64,000 nucleotides of DNA, taken from Ornithodoros turicata. Taxonomy: Eukaryota > Arthropoda > Arachnida > Ixodida > Argasidae. The stretch's first letter is position 1; every line of letters begins with the position of its first letter. Position numbers and translations under genes: made by a program. The notes beneath the pieces were generated by a model. It saw only the letters and a list, made by a program, of their open reading frames with translations. It had not been told where the DNA came from and searched no databases. The DNA lies in contig NC_088205.1 of NCBI RefSeq assembly GCF_037126465.1, positions 29,743,482-29,807,481 of the forward strand. The letters run 5' to 3'. This document shows positions 24,700 through 36,245 of the stretch, piece by piece.

Positions 24700-27678
24700 C
24701 TAATGCCCTTCGAGCATCGACGTACTTCTGACACCTGAGAAGGATGTGTTCTACATCCTCTACAACGCCACACTCACTACAGTTCGGAGAGTCTCGCTTT
24801 CCGATTTTGAAGAGGAGACGTGCGCTGTACGGTACATTGAGCCGTAGCCTATGTAGGACAGTTGTCGTTTGTCGCGTAAAGGAAGGTGGTACTCGAAAGC
24901 GTAACCCTGGGTCGACCTCCCGTAGTAAACATGGTAGCTAGGATCTGTAACGCACATTTTGAGTCGCTATAGATGGTCCAGCGAGCAGCTGAAGATTGTG
25001 AGTTGATGAAACTTATTGCCAAGAGGACTCCATAAAGTTCAGCGGCCGTTGCAGAGGTGACGTGAGACAGCCGCACCGCACCCCTCTCTCAATATTCGCC
25101 TCCGGGATAACAAATGCACACGAGGAGCCGGATGATGTCGTAGTGGCATCCATGAAAATCTGCATCCTGCCTGCGGAGCTGTTTAGTAGCTCAAGACTGA
25201 ACTGACGAAGGACATGCGTTGGTATATCCTTCTTTCCCGGGAGTCCAGGCACACTAGTTCTTACGTCAGGAGGCTGCAGAACCCATGTTGGGATATCTGG
25301 TAATGCATGTGGCTTGTGTTTCGGAATAAGAACACGTTGTGTCTGGATAGCTTGGGTAAAAGAAGAGTGGTGACGACTCATAATGGCTCGAAGCTGAGGA
25401 TGGCGATGGTGACGCGTTGCCAACCGTACGTAGTGGCGGAACGTTTCTTGCATCCTGAGAGCTGATACAGGTGGTTCCCGTGCTTCTGCCATGGCTAAAG
25501 CGTTTGACGTTGCTCGAGGAAGGCCAAGACAGAGCTTGACGCCCTTTGCTAGGATAGACTCTAACACCTTCTCTGTGGTAACAGGGAGGTTGTGTAGCAA
25601 GGGGATGTGATGCGCAACCATCTGACTTATAAGAGATCGGTGAACGCTGAGCATTGCCCGAGGACATGTGCCCCACCGGGAACCGCATAAGTAACGAAGA
25701 ACATTAAGACGACTCTCAGCTCTTGCTTTTAGACAGCGCACCTCCGCTACCCATGACAAACTCCGGTCGAGAGTAACGCCGAGAAAGCGGTGATGTGGTA
25801 CACGACGTACCTGATGATGACCAATTTGTAGCTGAAATCTTTTAAGATGGCGACGCGTAAAAGGCAGCATTACAGTCTTTTCTGAAGACAGGTCCATGCC
25901 TCTCTCCAGCAGGAAGTGCACTACGCGATCAAGTGATGTCTGAAGGCGACGCTGTAAAGCAGGCCACTGCTTTCCCGATGACCATCTGCAGATGTCATCT
26001 GCGTAGAGACTAACAAATACCCCTTTGGGCAAGAGACGAGGCAGGGCAGCCATGACAGCATTGAAAAGTAAAGGACTAAGTACGCTCCCCTGTGGTGCCC
26101 CTGCTGACAATGTATGCAAACTCGTGTCGCCTTTTGCTGTTCTCACGAAAACAGACCGACCATTAAGAAAAGCAGCAATCCAGCGAAGAGCCCGGCCAGT
26201 GACGTTGAAACTGTATAGATCGTAAAGGACATGGTTGTAGCTCGTCGTATGATATGCTCTCTTTATGTCCAAGAAAACAGCTGCTGTAAGCTCACCCCGA
26301 AATCTAGCTTCTTCAATGTGAGTGACCAAGTTTATGATGCAGTCTATAGAGGTCCGAGCCTTTCTGAAACCTGCCATTTCGGGAGGTAGCAGACGCCGGA
26401 ACTCTAAGAACCACTCTATTCGGCGTAGGATAATCCTTTCCATGATCTTACACACGCAGCTTGTAAGACTGATGGGCCGAAATGACGTCTACTCTCTAGG
26501 TGATTTTCCAGGCTTCAGGACTGGCACAACTTGCGACGTCTTCCATGACGGAGGGACAAAGCCGCGTCTCCAAGAGTCGTTGATCAAATTCAAAAGTAAA
26601 GTGCGCGACGTCGGTCCCAAGGAGGCTATAGCTTTGTATGAGACCCCATCGGGCCCTGGAGCTGACCGCTTCATGGACAGGTGGATGGCAGCCTCCAATT
26701 CCTGTATCGTGATGTCACTGTCCATATAGGGGTCTTCAGCTGGCTGTGTAAAAACAACCGCCCTATACGCGGCTTGTGCCGAGTCCCTGTGGGATGTTGT
26801 GCATGACGCATCTGAGGGCCTAATAAAAAGCCTACAAAAGTCTTCCCCAACAGATTTTTCGGTCGTGCCCTGATGAACGGCTAGTGCTCCAAACGGCTTA
26901 ACTTGTTCAACCGGGGAGCTTAGGCCCTTGATGATCCGCCAGACATGTCCCGTGGGTGTGTATGGAGATAATGTAGAACAGAGTGCTCTCCATCTCTGCT
27001 TGGCTAGATGTTGAAGATGAGTGCGAATTAGTGATCGTAGCCTGCAAAGCTCGCGATAATCCTCAATGCAACCCGATCTTCGCAGTCTTCTTTCCGCCCG
27101 CCGACGTATTGTCCGCAACCTTTCGAACTCGGCGTCTACGCTGCGATATTTGATCGGGCACGATATCTTTTTTGTTGCAGCTGCAATACTAGATGACAGC
27201 GCCTCGTTGAATTCGTTAAAAGTGGTGACATTCTGTAGAAGTTCCTCTGTTATGCGTTTGAATACTTTACAGTTTGTGACTCTTTCTTGTCGTGATCCGG
27301 CAACCATTGGGGAGTAAGAGATGAGTATAGGTATGTGGTCGCTTCTTAGTGTATCTAAATCCGTCCTCCAGTGCATGCGAGAAACCAGATCGGGAGAGCA
27401 GACTGTAATATCCAGGCAGCTTGAATAAGAGGGACCCCGGAAATATGTCGGTGAGCCGTAAACCTAACACACAACATAGCCCGGCTGGACCCCGTCGTCG
27501 AGGCAGAGGCGTACGTAATGTAGTTTGAAAGCCGGAAAGAAGGATCCATTCGATGCTTGCTGATAGCCAACACAGGGAAATTGTGCCTATACACAAAATT
27601 GCGAAAGTCGCCTAATTTAGTTCGCATGCCATTGATATTCCACTGAAATACAGTAGTATGTTTGTACCTATCGGTCAT
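24700..27678 (-). pseudogene. LINE ORF2: endonuclease, reverse transcriptase, RNase H (broken)
   Basis: Starts at 27678 with an apurinic endonuclease N-terminus (VFQWNINGMRTKLGDFRNFV). The middle of the endonuclease is lost, and the frame shifts before the endonuclease block LRSDHIPILISY near 27350. After another shift between 26489 and 26455 the reverse transcriptase runs to 25013, with AAVFLDIKRAY, APQGSVLSPLLFN and the catalytic YADD (LYADDICRWSSG, near 26000). RNase H pieces ATAAELYGVLLA and WTIYSDSKCAL follow at 25076-24950. The rest of RNase H is deleted, and a C-terminal zinc-like motif (CSECGVVEDVEHILLRCQ) is recovered at about 24730-24780. Confidence 0.8.
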
Positions 27679-27775
27679 TACTGGTCAGTGTGGTACGCTT
27701 GTTCAGCATCGGCTCCAGGGAGAGCAAAGCTTGCACCTCCGGAAGTTTAGATGCTCCAGGTATCGCTTTCAAGAT

Positions 27776-28835
27776 TCAGCGCAGAGCAAGAATGATCAAT
27801 GGCACGAGCATCTCAAGATTGACATTCGCTTGCGTCTCAGTGTGATGGGAGCTCCGGTTGCCGTGTTCCTGTTGGAGCGCACGAGCTGGAGTCGCTGGCG
27901 TGGCTGTTGCTATAGGCTCAGAAGGCACTTCTGGACTATTCTTCCCCTTCGCTGCAGTCTCAGCAAATGATTTTTTCCCCTTTAGGGCGTGTGTGTTTCT
28001 GGTCACGTGTGCTTTTGTGCACCTCTGCTGGAGGAGGAGGAGTCTCCCTTGGTAGCTGCTTAACGTAGGTAGCATTTGGACGAGTGAATACTTTGGTCGC
28101 TTTGGCCGCTTCCGTAAAAGCCCTCCGAGCGTGTGTAGCCGCCGCTGCCCGTGCAACTCTACACGCTCCGTACGACGCTGTATGTTTCTCTCCGCAGTTA
28201 ACGCACCTTGGTTCACGACGCGCCGTGCAGGTTTTAAAGTGGTGCGCTCCTGCGCATATCTTACACTTATGTGTTCCCCTGCAATCCTTCGTATAATGGC
28301 CGAATCTCTGACACTGGAAACATCGAATCGGAGGAGCCACGTACTCTGTTACCACATGCGTCGTAAATCCCAGGCTGACCTCCTCCGGCAAGGCCTGACT
28401 GGGACCAAATGTGAGGATGACACTTGACTTATGGTAGGGCGTGGATGACCCATCGTCTTCTCTCTTATAGACAATTTCCCGTCGTACTGCCGTAACCCCG
28501 AACGGCTGAAAATATTCTAGTAGTTCTTCTGAGTACCACCTTGGGATGTTTTGGATCCTTCCCCTTGATCGTAAGTAGGAACCCGGTATCGAAGTTTGCA
28601 CCTCGATTCCAGCCACGGTTGAAAACTGCAGAAGACTTCTGGCCGAGCCTTCTGAGGGTACACTGATGACGAGATTCCCTTCTCTCGTGATCCGGTGGGA
28701 TAAAATTTTCTCCTGCGTCGCATGAACAATATCCTTCGCAATCAGATTGGGGTTGACTTTCCAGAAGGATTTCTCTGGGATTATAGGCTTCAAGATTATT
28801 GGGATTCCTGTAGGCCGATTCTTCTTATATGTTAC
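27776..28835 (-). pseudogene. LINE ORF1, main part with three zinc knuckles
   Basis: Nucleic-acid-binding gag-like protein needed for LINE particle formation. The frame runs from VTYKKNRPTGIPI to the knuckles CFQCQRFGHYTKDC, CKICAGAHHFKTC and CVNCGEKHTASYGAC (about 28300-28150). A frameshift near 28000 moves the C-terminus (FAETAAKGKNS ... LVPLIILALR) into another frame ending at 27776. Its N-terminal 80-odd codons lie at 37153-37409 on the far side of the LTR-element insertion. The apparent start upstream of VTYKKN is encoded by inserted LTR sequence and is not original. Confidence 0.8.
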
Positions 28836-28957
28836 TGTTGGGGTTGTAGGCAGCCCTATAGTCATGGGCAAGAGAGAGGTAGAGGAAGAAGTGTAGAACG
28901 GACGTAACGAGCTGCGCAGTTGGACTGACGTTGTGTGATTTTGGTGGATTCTTTGGC
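28836..28957 (+). repeat. Partial outer LTR of the Gypsy-type element
   Basis: Matches the first ~122 bp of the LTRs at 30445 and 37000, then breaks off at CTTTGGC. It is the true outer left end because the adjoining GTTAC equals the duplication beside the right LTR. Confidence 0.8.
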
Positions 28958-30444
28958 GGCTGTACTTTTGCATCGATCCCAAAGCGCACGGATGGATGTA
29001 GGTTTAGCAGGAGTACGCTACGGTCATTGTTGCCAGACGATACGTGTGAATACGGAGATTCAATGCAATATCTTCTTTTCAAATTGAAAGGTAGAGCAGG
29101 GTTATTAGAATAGTTAGAGCTCCTAGGGCCAACTGTGATGTAAAACAGAAAACTGCATGCGTGCTTTGTTTGTAGATGCCTGGAATACAGCATTTAATAT
29201 TGAAATGTATTGAATATAATATTGAAATTTATTATTGAACGTTATTAGCAGCATTTAATATTGAAATGTATTGAAAGTTTAATATTGAAAGTTATTAGCA
29301 GAGGCACAAATGAATCAGAGGAAATGGGTGTGGCTGAGGTTAGGTTAGGTCTGGTGAACACGTATTCCATGTGTCGAGAGGGCCCATGTAGACTGTGATC
29401 CGGCGTGACTGAGGTTAGGTTAGCTCTGGTGAACACGTATTCCATGTGTCGAGAGGGCCCATGTAGACTGTGATCCGGCGTGACTGAGGTTAGGTTAGGT
29501 CTGGTGAACACGTATTCCATGTGTCGAGAGGGCCCATGTAGACTGCGATCCGGCGTGACTGAGGTTAGGTTAGGTCTGGTGAACACGTATTCCATGTGTC
29601 GAGAGGGCCCATGTAGACTGCGATCCGGCGTGACTGAGGTTAGGTTAGCTCTGGTGAACACGTATTCCATGTGTCGAGAGGGCCCATGTAGACTGCGATC
29701 CGGCGTGACTGAGGTTAGGTTAGGTCTGGTGAACACGTATTCCATGTGTCGAGAGCGCCAATCGAATGTTCTCAAACCAGGACCCGATAGTGGTGGACTG
29801 GCAAAATTCCGGGTGGTTGCGGCGGCACCGAAAGCGACCGAAAGTGCGCTGGCACGGCTTTGACACTCGTTGGTGGCCATAACGGGGGCACATCATGGTG
29901 GTAGGGACCAATCCTTTGTCGTGAATCCATGTCACTGTTTTTTCAGTGTCCGTAAGTATTCGTCCGAGAGTGAAGAGGTTCATGGCGGACATTTGCGGAG
30001 CTTCTCGAGATGTGTCGTCTGCTTTACTGTCGCTATGGTTGGAAATGTTATAAAAGTGTGATTTTCTGTGAAATATTGCTGTTGTTTTGTGTAATATATG
30101 TTGATTTAGTGGTTACGATGTAAAATACGTCCCCAAAATACGCAGTTTTTAGATAATAAACTCGAAAATTTGTATACTTTTCCTTTTTTCCCCGATAGTG
30201 GCGCTCAAGTAGTGAGGAAGGGGTGAGAAATAGATGCCTGGATTACTGTTGTTTGGTCTGCAAGGTCTGCAACGTTGAAGGCTAATTTCGTAGAATAAAT
30301 TTTAAAAATCCACTTTTTTAAAAGTAATTTTGCCTTGAAAAATATAAGGATTTTACCATCAGCCTCCACGCATGGTGTTTTTGTGGTTTTGTTGCTATTT
30401 TTTCTCTCTGGAAGCCGTGGTATCGATGCAAAAGCTTTTCCGGC
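28958..30444. other. 1.49-kb insert between two LTR copies, possible DNA element
   Basis: Starts GGCTGTACTTTTGCATCGAT and ends ATCGATGCAAAAGCTTTTCC, giving an imperfect terminal inverted repeat around TTTGCATCGAT. It contains AT-rich direct repeats at 29193-29300 (AATATTGAAATGTATTGAA) and the minisatellite at 29330-29756. No coding gene is recognised. Confidence 0.5.
29330..29756. repeat. 75-bp minisatellite, nearly six copies
   Basis: Tandem units of exactly 75 bp (GACTGAGGTTAGGTTAGGTC... GATCCGGCGT) differ at only a few sites. Because 75 is divisible by three and the unit lacks stops in two frames, long artificial open frames appear on both strands. Each unit contains TTAGGTTAGG, the arthropod telomere word. 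Confidence 0.9.
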
Positions 30445-30589
30445 TGGGGTTGTAGGCAGCCCTATAGTCATGGGCAAGAGAGAGGTAGAGGAAGAAGTGT
30501 AGAACGGACGTAACGAACTGCGCAGTTGGACTGACGTTGTGTGATTTTGGTGGATTCTTTGGCAAGTACAATAAATCTACATTCTAATA
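30445..30589 (+). repeat. 5' LTR of the Gypsy-type element (inner copy)
   Basis: About 145 bp, ending TACATTCTAATA. It carries AATAAATC near its end. It lacks the first bases (TGT) present in the 3' LTR and a 6-bp TTTTGG found there. Directly downstream, TGGCGACGAGG (30591-30601) is positioned as the tRNA primer-binding site. Confidence 0.85.
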
Positions 30590-30608
30590 CTGGCGACGAG
30601 GGAGCAGC

Positions 30609-33556
30609 ATGAACCACGCAAGACTTGGAGAATTCACTGCCGGCTCAGACTGGACATCATGGCGTGAACGTCTCGAGTTTCTATTCGAGGCAAATGACGT
30701 ACGGGACGCAGCAAAGAAGCGTGCGTTGCTTTTCACTTGCATCGGAGAAGAAACCTACAACAAGGTTCGGGATCTCCTACATCCGTTATCGCCATCACAG
30801 GTACCCTATCATGAAATTATGGACAAATTAAATCTCCATTTCGAGACGGGACCTTCCGAACTGCTAGGCCGATGGCGTTACCACAAGAGGGATGAAAGAC
30901 CCCAGAAAAGCATTTCAGAATACGTGGATGCCTTGAGAGCTCTCGCCAAGGACTGCAACTTTGGCACCTTGTACGCTGGAACATCGCAGACTGTTGGTAC
31001 ATCACCGGCTGCAACGCCATCCACGTCACGCGCAACCGAGCCAGAGGCATCAACCACAACGACTCCTTCTACTGTCGGAACTCCTGCAACCACGACTCTT
31101 CCACTGGAGATAATGTTGCGGGATCGATTCATCTGTGGGCTACGTGACGTCCACGTACAGCAGCGATTACTCTCAGAACGGAGTATCACTTTTCAAAAAG
31201 CTTTTGACATCGCAAAAGCTATGGAGTCGACAGTCCAGCAACAGTCAAGCATGCGTAGTACGGAAGGCAACAAGGTTCTCAACACGACGACAAAGCAACG
31301 GAATTCAAAGACGGGGACCAAACAAACTTCCGGTTGTTACCGTTGTAATGGAGATCACAATGCTCAGAACTGCCGATTTCGGAAGTCAGTCTGTAATTTT
31401 TGTAAGAAAACTGGACATATTGAAAACGCTTGCATCAGTAAGAAGCGGCAGCAGTCTGGTAAGACTACTGATCACGATAACACTCGCCAGTCTCAACAAC
31501 ACCGGCAAACGAACTGCATTGAGGCTACAGAGACTGAGGCGTGGGCAGACCTTTTCTCACTACACACCTCAAGTCAAGCAACGAATTGTTACACCATAGA
31601 GGTAACGTTAAACAACCGCCCTTGCGTTTTCGAGGTGGACTCGGGAGCATCATTCTCCATCATAAGCGAAGAAACATTTCACCACCTCTGGAATAATGAC
31701 AGGCCTACTTTGCACAGCCCAACTTTTGACCTAAAGACGTGGACGGGTACTCCACTACAGGTACGAGGCAAAGCGAGAGTGCACGTCAAGCTACAGCGCA
31801 CAGAGGCTGAACTGGATCTCTACGTCGTAGCTGGTTGCGGCGTAAGCCTTCTTGGACGGGACTGGTTCGAACCTCTGGGAATTTCAGTGACTGGGATTAA
31901 TACAGTCGCCGCAACAGAGTGTCAAGCCTTGCTGGACGAGTTCAAGGAAGTATTCCAGGGCAACATGACTGGACATGAAGGAAATCCTATACATATTGAC
32001 GTAGAGCGGAACACTGCTCCGAAATTCCTGAAGAGTCGCACCGTGCCGTTAGCATTAAGACATGACGTCGACAAAGAGCTTAGCAAGCTTGAGCATCAAG
32101 GAATCATCGAACCTGTTTCACCTTCGCTCTGGGCTACGCCTCTTGTAACTGTGCGCAAACAGGACGGCACACTTCGATTGTGTGGTGATTACAGAAGTAC
32201 TGTAAATGTGGCTGTGGCGAAAGCTGCATACCCACTACCGACAGTAGACGACATGCTCAGTATCGTCCAGGGGGGCAAGATATTTTCGAAGCTAGATCTT
32301 CAACAGGCCTACCAGCAGCTTCGGGTGGACAAACCCACGTCAGAGCTGCTTACGTTGAACACACCCAAAGGACTCTTCCGGGTCACTCGCTTACCTTTTG
32401 GTGTATCCGTGGCTCCGATCATCTTTCAAAGATACATGGACACGCTACTCTCTGGATTAGAGGGCGTCGGAGCCTACTAGCTTAGACGACATTTTAATAA
32501 CGGGGTTCACTCAGGAAGAGCACAATGAACGTCTACGTGCAGTACTCCAACGGTTGCGTAAAGCTGGACTGAAAGCACGTTTCGACAAATGCCTTTTTGC
32601 GGTTCCTGAACTGGAATACCTAGGATATCACATCCAATCTACAGGCATCACTCCGACCAGGAGAAAGGTACAAGCCATCATCGACGCTCCTGCACCACGT
32701 AGCAGGAAGGAACTTCAGTCATTTTTGGGCCTCTTAAGCTTCTACAACCGTTTCCTGAAGGATAGAGCGACAGTGGCGGAGCCTCTGTACCGGCTGCTCG
32801 ACAAAGAGACCTCCTGGAAGTGGGGACATCAAGAACAAAGCGCGTTCGAAGAACTAAAACAGCTTCTGGTGAAGGCACCTGTTTTAGCACATTTTGATGA
32901 ATCCCGGCCGATCATCCTTTCCTGTGATGCCTCACCATACGGAGTTGGGGCCGTTCTCTCTCAACAAACAGTAGACGGAGATGAGCTTCCAATAATGTTT
33001 GCTTCGCGCACACTGGGTACTCACGAGAGGAACTACGCACACCTGGACAAGGAGGGTCTCTCCATCGTTTTTGGAATGAAACACTTCCATCACTTTATTG
33101 CAGGCAGACACATTACGGTGTTCACGGACCACAAACCGTTATTGGGAATCTTGAGCCCTAACAAACAGATTCCTCAGATGTTGTCACCCCGAATGATTCG
33201 CTGGTGCCTTTTACTAAGCGCATATGACTATACCTTGGTATATCGCCCTGGAAATCGGCATCAAAACGCAGACGCATTGAGCCGTCTTCCATTGCCCATA
33301 TCCGTCGACGGTCAAGCATCACTGGGTGACGTACTAATGCTAGAAGCACTCCACTGCGATCCACTGGATGCTAACCAAGTGGCACAGCTTACTCAACGTG
33401 ACGTCATCTTGTCACGGGTCTTAGAAGGTGTCCAACGTGGAGATTTCTCAGATTGGAATACAGAAGACCTTCTTCCCTACAGACGTCGAAGGTCGGAACT
33501 TGCCGTCTGCAAAGGTTGCCTCACGTGGGGTTCCCGGGTCATAATACCTCAGAAAG
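30609..33556 (+). pseudogene. Gypsy-type gag-pol: gag, protease, RT, RNase H (frameshifted)
   Basis: Opens at ATG 30609. Gag lies in residues 1-230, zinc knuckles CYRCNGDHNAQNC and CNFCKKTGHIENAC at about 243-272, and an aspartic protease with VDSGASFSII at about 343. Reverse transcriptase has LDLQQAYQQLRVD and RLPFGVSVAP. The frame stops at TAG 32478-32480, four extra bases (32478-32481) directly before the catalytic LDD. It resumes one frame over with LDDILITGF, then RNase H (FDESRPIILSCDASPYGVGA, VFTDHKPLLGI, NADALSRLP). Pol is cut at 33556 by the Penelope-like insertion. Confidence 0.85.
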
Positions 33557-34074
33557 ATAACAAAGACGGTTAAGAGCATCAGCTGTTTACTATATACATT
33601 AAAAACAAGACTTTCGTGCAGTAGGCTGCACTTCTTCAGGTTTGAGGACCTGTTACAAGTGGTGAAGCATATATCAAAAAACCAAGTCACATGGTACAAG
33701 AGAAAAGGGTAAGGGTGAAGAGAACTCCAAACGCGATACAAATATCAACAAAAATGAAAATGAAAAACAAAACGCAATCAGTAGGAGGTGGCTCGACAAG
33801 GTCAGACAGACATACATACAGACGAGTCGGAGTTGTACGTGGAGGAAACCAGTGAACAGCACATGAATAGGCACAGCAGCCAGTTGGCACAAAAGGCTTT
33901 AGAATGCGTACGGGGAATTAGGGCTCAAGGGCGAAGGATTGAGGACACACAGCACCTTGATGGCTAAGAGCTTCCAGACTCTGGGAAAGTAACGCGGAGT
34001 TGGTGTCTTACTGATTGTGTATCATCGTGTATGATGTGAAAAATGGCAGACAAGTGATAATACAATAAATAGAC

Positions 34075-34653
34075 TCATAGTGTAAAGGACTGTAATGGAC
34101 CGCCGTACACGTTGATGCCGTGCGGCTGTAACGTTGCAAATTTCGAAATGAAAAAGGATTCTCGATTTTTGCGTTTGATGTCATTAGCGTACCCGGATTC
34201 TAAAATGGTGATAAGTATATGCGTATGCAGATCATGTCCCGGAAGATTAAAATGTAGCGATACAGGTGACTGGCGTTTATTAACAATATCTGATTTATGG
34301 CCATAAAATCTTTCACGGATGGTGTTACGTGTTTCGCCTATGTATTGTTTATTGCACAATTTGCATGTAATGAGATAGCAAACATTGAATGAGTTACAGT
34401 GAAGGGACTGCCGAATAGAGAAAACGAAACCATTAACAGTGCTACAGGTGGAGGTACATGTTGCAATAAATAAGCAAGTTTGGCAGCGGTTGCTGTTGCA
34501 AGGAACGCAACCGGGACTCTGTTGATTATTGCGAGAGGAAGTGAGTAAGTCGCGTATGTTACGTGATCTCCGAAATGTAATAGTCGGAGCATTAGGGAAA
34601 ATGTCTTTGAGATATTCATCGGCGTGGAGTATGTTTAAATGGCGTTTGAACAC
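34075..34653 (-). pseudogene. GIY-YIG endonuclease, inverted copy
   Basis: Duplicate of the C-terminal 192 residues encoded at 35087-35665, differing by very few substitutions (V versus A after PGC). It carries the same Cys-rich segment and YIGET motif but has no reverse transcriptase and no independent expression signal. Confidence 0.8.
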
Positions 34654-34733
34654 AGATCCTACATTACGGAGTGTGCGGTTGTAAGGTGTAATGAAAGTAC
34701 ATTTATTATGACTTGATGCCTTATTGGATTACT

Positions 34734-35665
34734 TACTTATTGGTAAACTCGTCACAGATCTCTATAAGAAGCCGACTGACAAACGGCAGTACCTTCATTT
34801 CAACAGCCATCACCCTAATATCCAAAAGCGAAACATTCCATTTGGACAACTCACACGTTTAAAACGCATATGTTCCAATACACAAGATTTTTTGAAGCAT
34901 GCAAAGGACATGTGCAATGACTTCAAGGAGCGTAGATATCCCGACGACCTCATCGACAATGCCCTAGCCAGAGCCACCTCCCTAGACAGGGAAAGGTTGC
35001 TTTCTCGTGAATCCAATAAGGCATCAAGTCATAATAAATGTACTTTCATTACACCTTACAACCGCACACTCCGTAATGTAGGATCTGTGTTCAAACGCCA
35101 TTTAAACATACTCCACGCCGATGAATATCTCAAAGACATTTTCCCTAATGCTCCGACTATTACGTTTCGGAGATCACGTAACATACGCGACTTACTCACT
35201 TCCTCTCGCAATAATCAACAGAGTCCCGGTTGCGCTCCTTGCAACAGCAACCGCTGCCAAACTTGCTTATTTATTGCAACATGTACCTCCACCTGTAGCA
35301 CTGTTAATGGTTTCGTTTTCTCTATTCGGCAGTCCCTTCACTGTAACTCATTCAATGTTTGCTATCTCATTACATGCAAATTGTGCAATAAACAATACAT
35401 AGGCGAAACACGTAACACCATCCGTGAAAGATTTTATGGCCATAAATCAGATATTGTTAATAAACGCCAGTCACCTGTATCGCTACATTTTAATCTTCCG
35501 GGACATGATCTGCATACGCATATACTTATCACCATTTTAGAATCCGGGTACGCTAATGACATCAAACGCAAAAATCGAGAATCCTTTTTCATTTCGAAAT
35601 TTGCAACGTTACAGCCGCACGGCATCAACGTGTACGGCGGTCCATTACAGTCCTTTACACTATGA
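34734..35665 (+). pseudogene. Penelope-like RT C-terminus with GIY-YIG endonuclease (5'-truncated)
   Basis: The frame is open from the inversion junction with no genuine start codon. LVTDLYKKPTDKRQYLHFNS is the conserved post-palm segment of Penelope-like reverse transcriptases. A basic linker follows, then a Cys-rich segment (CAPCNSNRCQTCLF), then the GIY-YIG domain (NVCYLITCKLCNKQYIGET with downstream R, H and E residues). The endonuclease nicks target DNA for target-primed reverse transcription. The enzyme is incomplete here. Confidence 0.85.
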
Positions 35666-36245
35666 GTCTATTTATTGTATTATCACTTGTCTGCCATTTT
35701 TCACATCATACACGATGATACACAATCAGTAAGACACCAACTCCGCGTTACTTTCCCAGAGTCTGGAAGCTCTTAGCCATCAAGGTGCTGTGTGTCCTCA
35801 ATCCTTCGCCCTTGAGCCCTAATTCCCCGTACGCATTCTAAAGCCTTTTGTGCCAACTGGCTGCTGTGCCTATTCATGTGCTGTTCACTGGTTTCCTCCA
35901 CGTACAACTCCGACTCGGCTGTATGTATGTCTGTCTGACCTTGTCGAGCCACCTCCTACTGATTGCGTTTTGTTTTTCATTTTCATTTTTGTTGATATTT
36001 GTATCGCGTTTGGAGTTCTCTTCACCCTTACCCTTTTCTCTTGTACCATGTGACTTGGTTTTTTGATATATGCTTCACCACTTGTAACAGGTCCTCAAAC
36101 CTGAAGAAGTGCAGCCTACTGCACGAAAGTCTTGTTTTTAATGTATATAGTAAACAGCTGATGCTCTTAACCGTCTTTGTTATTTTTGATTCTGCATCGC
36201 CGGAAACTTGCACATTGTTTTTTCTTCACGTTCTACCTCAGAAAG

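Larger units (their letters stand above)
24289..28835 (-). mobile_element. I-clade-like LINE (non-LTR retrotransposon), 3' part
   Basis: Reading leftward it carries ORF1 (CCHC gag-like), then ORF2 with endonuclease remnant, reverse transcriptase, RNase H remnant and a terminal CCHC-type motif. An untranslated tail follows, ending in CACAT-type repeats at about 24293-24315. RNase H plus ORF1 zinc knuckles point to the I group. The element continues at 37153 after an 8.3-kb insertion. It has frameshifts in ORF1 and ORF2, an endonuclease deletion and an RNase H deletion, so it is inactive. Confidence 0.85.
33545..36245 (+). mobile_element. Penelope-like element, inverted-duplicated fragment
   Basis: Flanked by the 12-bp duplication TACCTCAGAAAG (33545-33556 and 36234-36245), so the insert proper is 33557-36233. 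It has an unusual palindromic make-up. 34734-36233 is the sense 3' part of a Penelope-like element (reverse transcriptase thumb region plus GIY-YIG endonuclease and tail). 33557-34733 is the reverse complement of 35012-36184. The reverse transcriptase palm is absent. Identity between the arms is very high. Confidence 0.85.

Noticed and set aside
28836..28957. Solo LTR inside the LINE
   Set aside because: The flanking GTTAC matches the flank of the 3' LTR at 37152, so this is the outer end of the full element and not an independent solo LTR.
28830..28982. N-terminus of LINE ORF1 starting at 28982
   Set aside because: The first residues are translated from inserted LTR sequence; the genuine N-terminus is at 37153-37409.
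29330..29756. CRISPR-like array
   Set aside because: The units are contiguous 75-bp tandem copies without distinct spacers, in eukaryotic DNA.
29245..29880. Open frames of 127-211 codons on both strands made of a 25-residue repeat
   Set aside because: They are produced by the 75-bp minisatellite, whose unit length is divisible by three; both strands are open, which is typical of repeat artefacts.
34075..35665. Two independent divergent endonuclease genes
   Set aside because: The two frames are inverted copies of one Penelope-like 3' fragment inside a single target duplication.
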